Assembly (NCBI GenBank): GCA_944383275.1
Contig: CALWOV010000005.1
Span: 1-56,097, forward strand
Source: an uncultured Clostridia bacterium
Lineage (GTDB): Bacteria > Bacillota > Clostridia > Christensenellales > UBA1242
Direction: 5' to 3'
Length of the DNA: 56,097 nt
Shown here: positions 53,925 to 56,097 of the stretch, one piece after another
How the letters are laid out: each line of letters opens with the position of its first letter
Numbering within the stretch: the stretch's first letter is position 1
The notes under the pieces: generated by a model
What the model was told of the DNA's origin: nothing
Database searches by the model: none
Seen by the model: the letters and a program-made list of their open reading frames with translations, nothing else
Program-made: the position numbers and the translations under genes

Positions 53925-54353
53925 ATGAGTAAAGAAATTGAAACTAAAATCAATACTTCTTTTACAGTTGATGTAAATGACACTGCTACACACAGCATTT
54001 GTTATGACAGATGTGAAAACAATAAAAATGTAGTATTAGATGCACAAAACTTATCAAGTGTTGGCAGATTTTTAACATTAAACACTACTGTTAAAAATGT
54101 TTGCCCTAACAAACAAATTGCTATTGGTATTAGATTATATGAAACCACAAATGGAAGTAAAATAATTAAAGGCCATAAAATGTTTGCAATACAACATGCT
54201 GAAAATCATTGTCAAGATATAACTTTATCTAATATTCATTTTGTTTTACCAGAAGAAATTGCTGAAACTTGTGATAAATCAAATATATGCAGTCGCAGAA
54301 CATTTGATATTGAAACAACATCACACTATATTGACCTTAGTAGTATAGAATAA
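53925..54353 (+). CDS. NVCP-motif small protein, possibly spore or surface associated
   Basis: The 142-residue protein has no signal peptide and no membrane helix. Its central part, VGRFLTLNTTVKNVCPNKQI followed by AIGIRLYE, then HAENHCQDITLSNIHFVLPE, is a pattern I associate from memory with small Clostridia proteins found near collagen-like genes; no function is known to me. It has seven cysteines, three of them near the ends of beta-like strands. An upstream ATG (53907) is less good than the ATG at 53925 with AGAGAGG. A perfect hairpin follows the stop. Confidence 0.6.
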   Translation: MSKEIETKINTSFTVDVNDTATHSICYDRCENNKNVVLDAQNLSSVGRFLTLNTTVKNVCPNKQIAIGIRLYETTNGSKIIKGHKMFAIQHAENHCQDITLSNIHFVLPEEIAETCDKSNICSRRTFDIETTSHYIDLSSIE

Positions 54354-54358
54354 AAATT

Positions 54359-54382
54359 ACTAATCATCGAAAGATGATTAGT
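54359..54382 (+). terminator. Perfect hairpin after the NVCP-motif gene
   Basis: ACTAATCATC-GAAA-GATGATTAGT: ten-base stem and GNRA-type tetraloop, but no T run follows. It may protect the 3' end or act as a weak terminator. Confidence 0.5.
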
Positions 54383-54469
54383 ACATAAATGCTCATATAC
54401 CTATTATTTAATTTAAAATTTTATAATTATAACCATTATAACTATTTCATTTAATTTTAGCACACACTT

Positions 54470-54553
54470 TGGCTGGCACTTATCAATTTGAAAATTTCAA
54501 ATTGATTGCGCGCAGAATTGCGCGCTGCACATTTTATGTGCAAGTGCCAGCCA
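54470..54553. repeat. Four-way-junction (cloverleaf) palindromic element
   Basis: An outer 12-base perfect stem TGGCTGGCACTT (54470-54481) / AAGTGCCAGCCA (54542-54553) encloses three adjacent hairpins: 54482-54506 (ATCAATTTGAAA / TTTCAAATTGAT), 54508-54525 (GCGCGC-AGAATT-GCGCGC) and 54526-54542 (TGCACAT-TTT-ATGTGCA). Only a single base is left unpaired between arms. A further small palindrome GTTATT-CA-AATAAC follows at 54554-54567. There is no coding potential. Its G+C content is well above the surrounding DNA. Confidence 0.85.
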
Positions 54554-54586
54554 GTTATTCAAATAACATAATATATTTTTAGCAAT

Positions 54587-55351
54587 CTAATCATTATTAT
54601 AATAAACATCAGTATTATCTACTGCAATATCAGAATTAAGACTGTAATCAAAAGTTATTTGTGGTGGTTGAATTGAATTCAAATCTACATAATATTTTGA
54701 CGAGTCTTCTCGATTACGATAAACATTAATAGTGCTTCCTATTTCAACAAAATATTTTTTGCTAAAAGGCGCACTTCTATAAGTTGAAGTAACACTGTCG
54801 TTTATAGCTTCACACTCTATAATATTATTAACATACCTGCCATTTACTCGATATGATTTATCAGTTATAATATTAACTATCTTACATAAAACAAGTTCGC
54901 CCTGCTCTTTTGCAATTTTTGCATTTTTTTTCATTTTCAATTCTTTTTTTAATGGAAATAATGTAATTACAAAAAATAATAGACCGAACCCTGTAACCAC
55001 ACAAGGAACTAATATAGCAATTAATGAACTTTTTATAATTAATGGATTTTCTTTATGACATAAAATTGTTATTTCCTGACCAACATACATATCGGAACTC
55101 CAAAAATTTAACTCAACATCAAAATATTGTTGACCATCAAACTCGAAATCAACTTTAACAATATGTGAGGTATCTCCATCGCTGTTGGTATAAGTGTCTA
55201 AATACGAAATTGTTGCTTGCGTAGATATATAATTTTTCGAATCAACAGCATTAACTATTCCAAGAGTTAAACCAGTTAACGCACATAAACTACCAACTAT
55301 TATAAAAACCCATAAAATAACTCGTGAACTATTGCTTTCTTTAATTTTCAT
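54587..55351 (-). CDS. DUF3592-family membrane protein
   Basis: The 254-residue protein has a membrane helix at about 11-34 and another at about 109-131. Between them lies a beta-rich domain with VKVDFEFDGQQYF and DMYVGQEITILCHKENPLII, the hallmark of DUF3592. A second, DUF3592-like beta domain follows in the C-terminal part (VYRNREDSSKYYVDL). TGGAGTT precedes the ATG. Its function is unknown. Confidence 0.82.
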   Translation of the reverse strand: MKIKESNSSRVILWVFIIVGSLCALTGLTLGIVNAVDSKNYISTQATISYLDTYTNSDGDTSHIVKVDFEFDGQQYFDVELNFWSSDMYVGQEITILCHKENPLIIKSSLIAILVPCVVTGFGLLFFVITLFPLKKELKMKKNAKIAKEQGELVLCKIVNIITDKSYRVNGRYVNNIIECEAINDSVTSTYRSAPFSKKYFVEIGSTINVYRNREDSSKYYVDLNSIQPPQITFDYSLNSDIAVDNTDVYYNND

Positions 55352-55649
55352 AATAACTCCATATTTATTTAACTATATTTTATAATAATATTAAATATAA
55401 GTCAATTCAGAAATTTCAATATTTAAGCATTCAATTATATATAAATCAATTTATAAAAATAAATTTTTAAAATTAAAAAAATCTATTTTATATAAAAATG
55501 ATTAAAAATATTGTAAAAAACACTTGAATTATAATTTTTATTATGATATCATAAAAATAAGCACTGTTAGTAGTGCTATGCAATTCAATAATAAATTTTT
55601 TATTGAAATGAAAAATTAGATTGCTTATTAATTGAATAATTTATTTTAT
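55352..55649 (+). other. Promoter and leader of tRNA-Ser
   Basis: No gene seen. It holds a promoter (55524-55552) and a leader of about 90 bases with the hairpin AGCACT-GTTAGT-AGTGCT (55560-55577) and an AT hairpin TTCAATA / TATTGAA (about 55584-55607). Confidence 0.5.
55524..55552 (+). promoter_or_regulatory. Candidate promoter of tRNA-Ser
   Basis: TTGAAT (55524-55529), 17-base spacer ending TGA, TATCAT (55547-55552). Confidence 0.6.
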
Positions 55650-55737
55650 GGAAGGCTGGCTGAGTGGTCGAAAGCGGCGGTCTTGAAAACCGTTGATGTG
55701 AGAGCATCCTGGGGTTCGAATCCCTAGCCTTCCGCCA
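55650..55737 (+). tRNA. tRNA-Ser (anticodon UGA)
   Basis: 88 bases including an encoded CCA. Acceptor stem GGAAGGC / GCCTTCC, discriminator G, anticodon loop CTTGAAA with TGA at 55684-55686, a long variable arm as in class II tRNAs, and the T arm GGGGTTCGAATCCC. Confidence 0.97.
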
Positions 55738-55743
55738 ATAAAA

Positions 55744-55808
55744 AGGCTTTATAAAGCCAAGAACTCATAGTTTTTAAGAATTAAAAAACTATGGGTTTTT
55801 TGTTTTTT
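55744..55808 (+). terminator. Terminator of tRNA-Ser
   Basis: A small GGCTTT / AAAGCC hairpin (55745-55758) is followed by a long stem with CATAGTTTTT / AAAAACTATG (55762-55797) and a T run. Confidence 0.85.
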
Positions 55809-56097
55809 ACTTGTTTTTTATTTAAAATTTTATCAATGTTTGAATAAAGAATCAATAATTAATAAAATTAATTTTATAATTTTTATATGAACAATGTGAT
55901 GTAAAATTTAAGGTGTAATAAGTATTAAGTAATAGATATTTTCAATTTTATCATTTCAGTTAAAATAAATATTTGTTTTAACTTACAAAACTTTATAAAC
56001 CTTATAAACAAAACTTACGCTAATATAAACTATGTGATGTTGTTTTGCTCACGATGTTCACAAACCAATTTGCTAAACGCAAATCCGTTGTCCCAAC
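55809..56097. other. AT-rich end of window with a partial palindromic element
   Basis: No gene recognised. From about 56030 the sequence shows CTATGTGATGTTG, a hairpin ATTTGC-TAAAC-GCAAAT (56068-56084) and GTTG-TCC-CAAC (56087-56097), and it is cut off by the window end. It may be a second copy of the element at 47443-47517. Confidence 0.35.

Overview
The window is about 56 kb of very AT-rich DNA from a spore-forming, probably strictly anaerobic member of the Firmicutes (Clostridia-like). The evidence is a set of sporulation and germination genes (spoIIR, sleB, ypeB, sipL, spoVB-like), veg, a class III anaerobic ribonucleotide reductase, strong AAGGAGG-type ribosome binding sites, compact intrinsic terminators and sigma-A promoters with extended -10 boxes. 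Two large surface proteins and a BclA-like collagen protein point to a host- or gut-associated life, but that is inference; the species cannot be named from the sequence alone.

Layout. 1-1134: the end of a VirD4/TraG coupling protein, probably the edge of a conjugative element. 1508-9904: a 2798-residue surface protein anchored by a C-terminal membrane helix. 9998-11278: a Rho-like protein that has lost key ATPase residues and its C-terminal segment. 11741-14314: spoIIR-sleB-ypeB, packed as one operon. 14513-21370: sipL, veg, transketolase, a shikimate-kinase-like protein without a P-loop, and an overlapping pair of patatin lipase and ComEC-like metallo-beta-lactamase. 21487-26414: secG, rnr, smpB and ssrA (tmRNA), the classic ribosome-rescue and RNA-decay cluster, followed by a coiled-coil membrane protein. 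27635-32739: an operon of Na/Pi symporter, pgk, tpiA and gpmI. 32839-38598: dus, two HU genes, spoVB-like flippase, glmM, trxB. 38704-39560: rplM-rpsI. 39718-43276: nrdD-nrdG plus a formate/nitrite channel under a textbook promoter overlapped by two NrdR boxes.

The right part (43538-56097) is more accessory: a 919-residue surface protein, alanine racemase, an iron alcohol dehydrogenase, an epimerase, the collagen-like exosporium-type protein, a PH-domain membrane protein, a GH16 glucanase, an NVCP-motif protein, a DUF3592 protein and tRNA-Ser(UGA). Between genes there are unusual palindromic elements, the clearest a perfectly packed four-way junction at 54470-54553.

Most interesting points: the degenerate Rho in a region where nearly every unit ends in an intrinsic terminator; the NrdR-controlled operon pairing class III reductase with a formate-family channel; the four-way-junction element; an unusual tmRNA tag ending in Cys-Tyr-Ala; and the P-loop-less shikimate-kinase homologue. 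No CRISPR array, rRNA or complete insertion sequence was seen.
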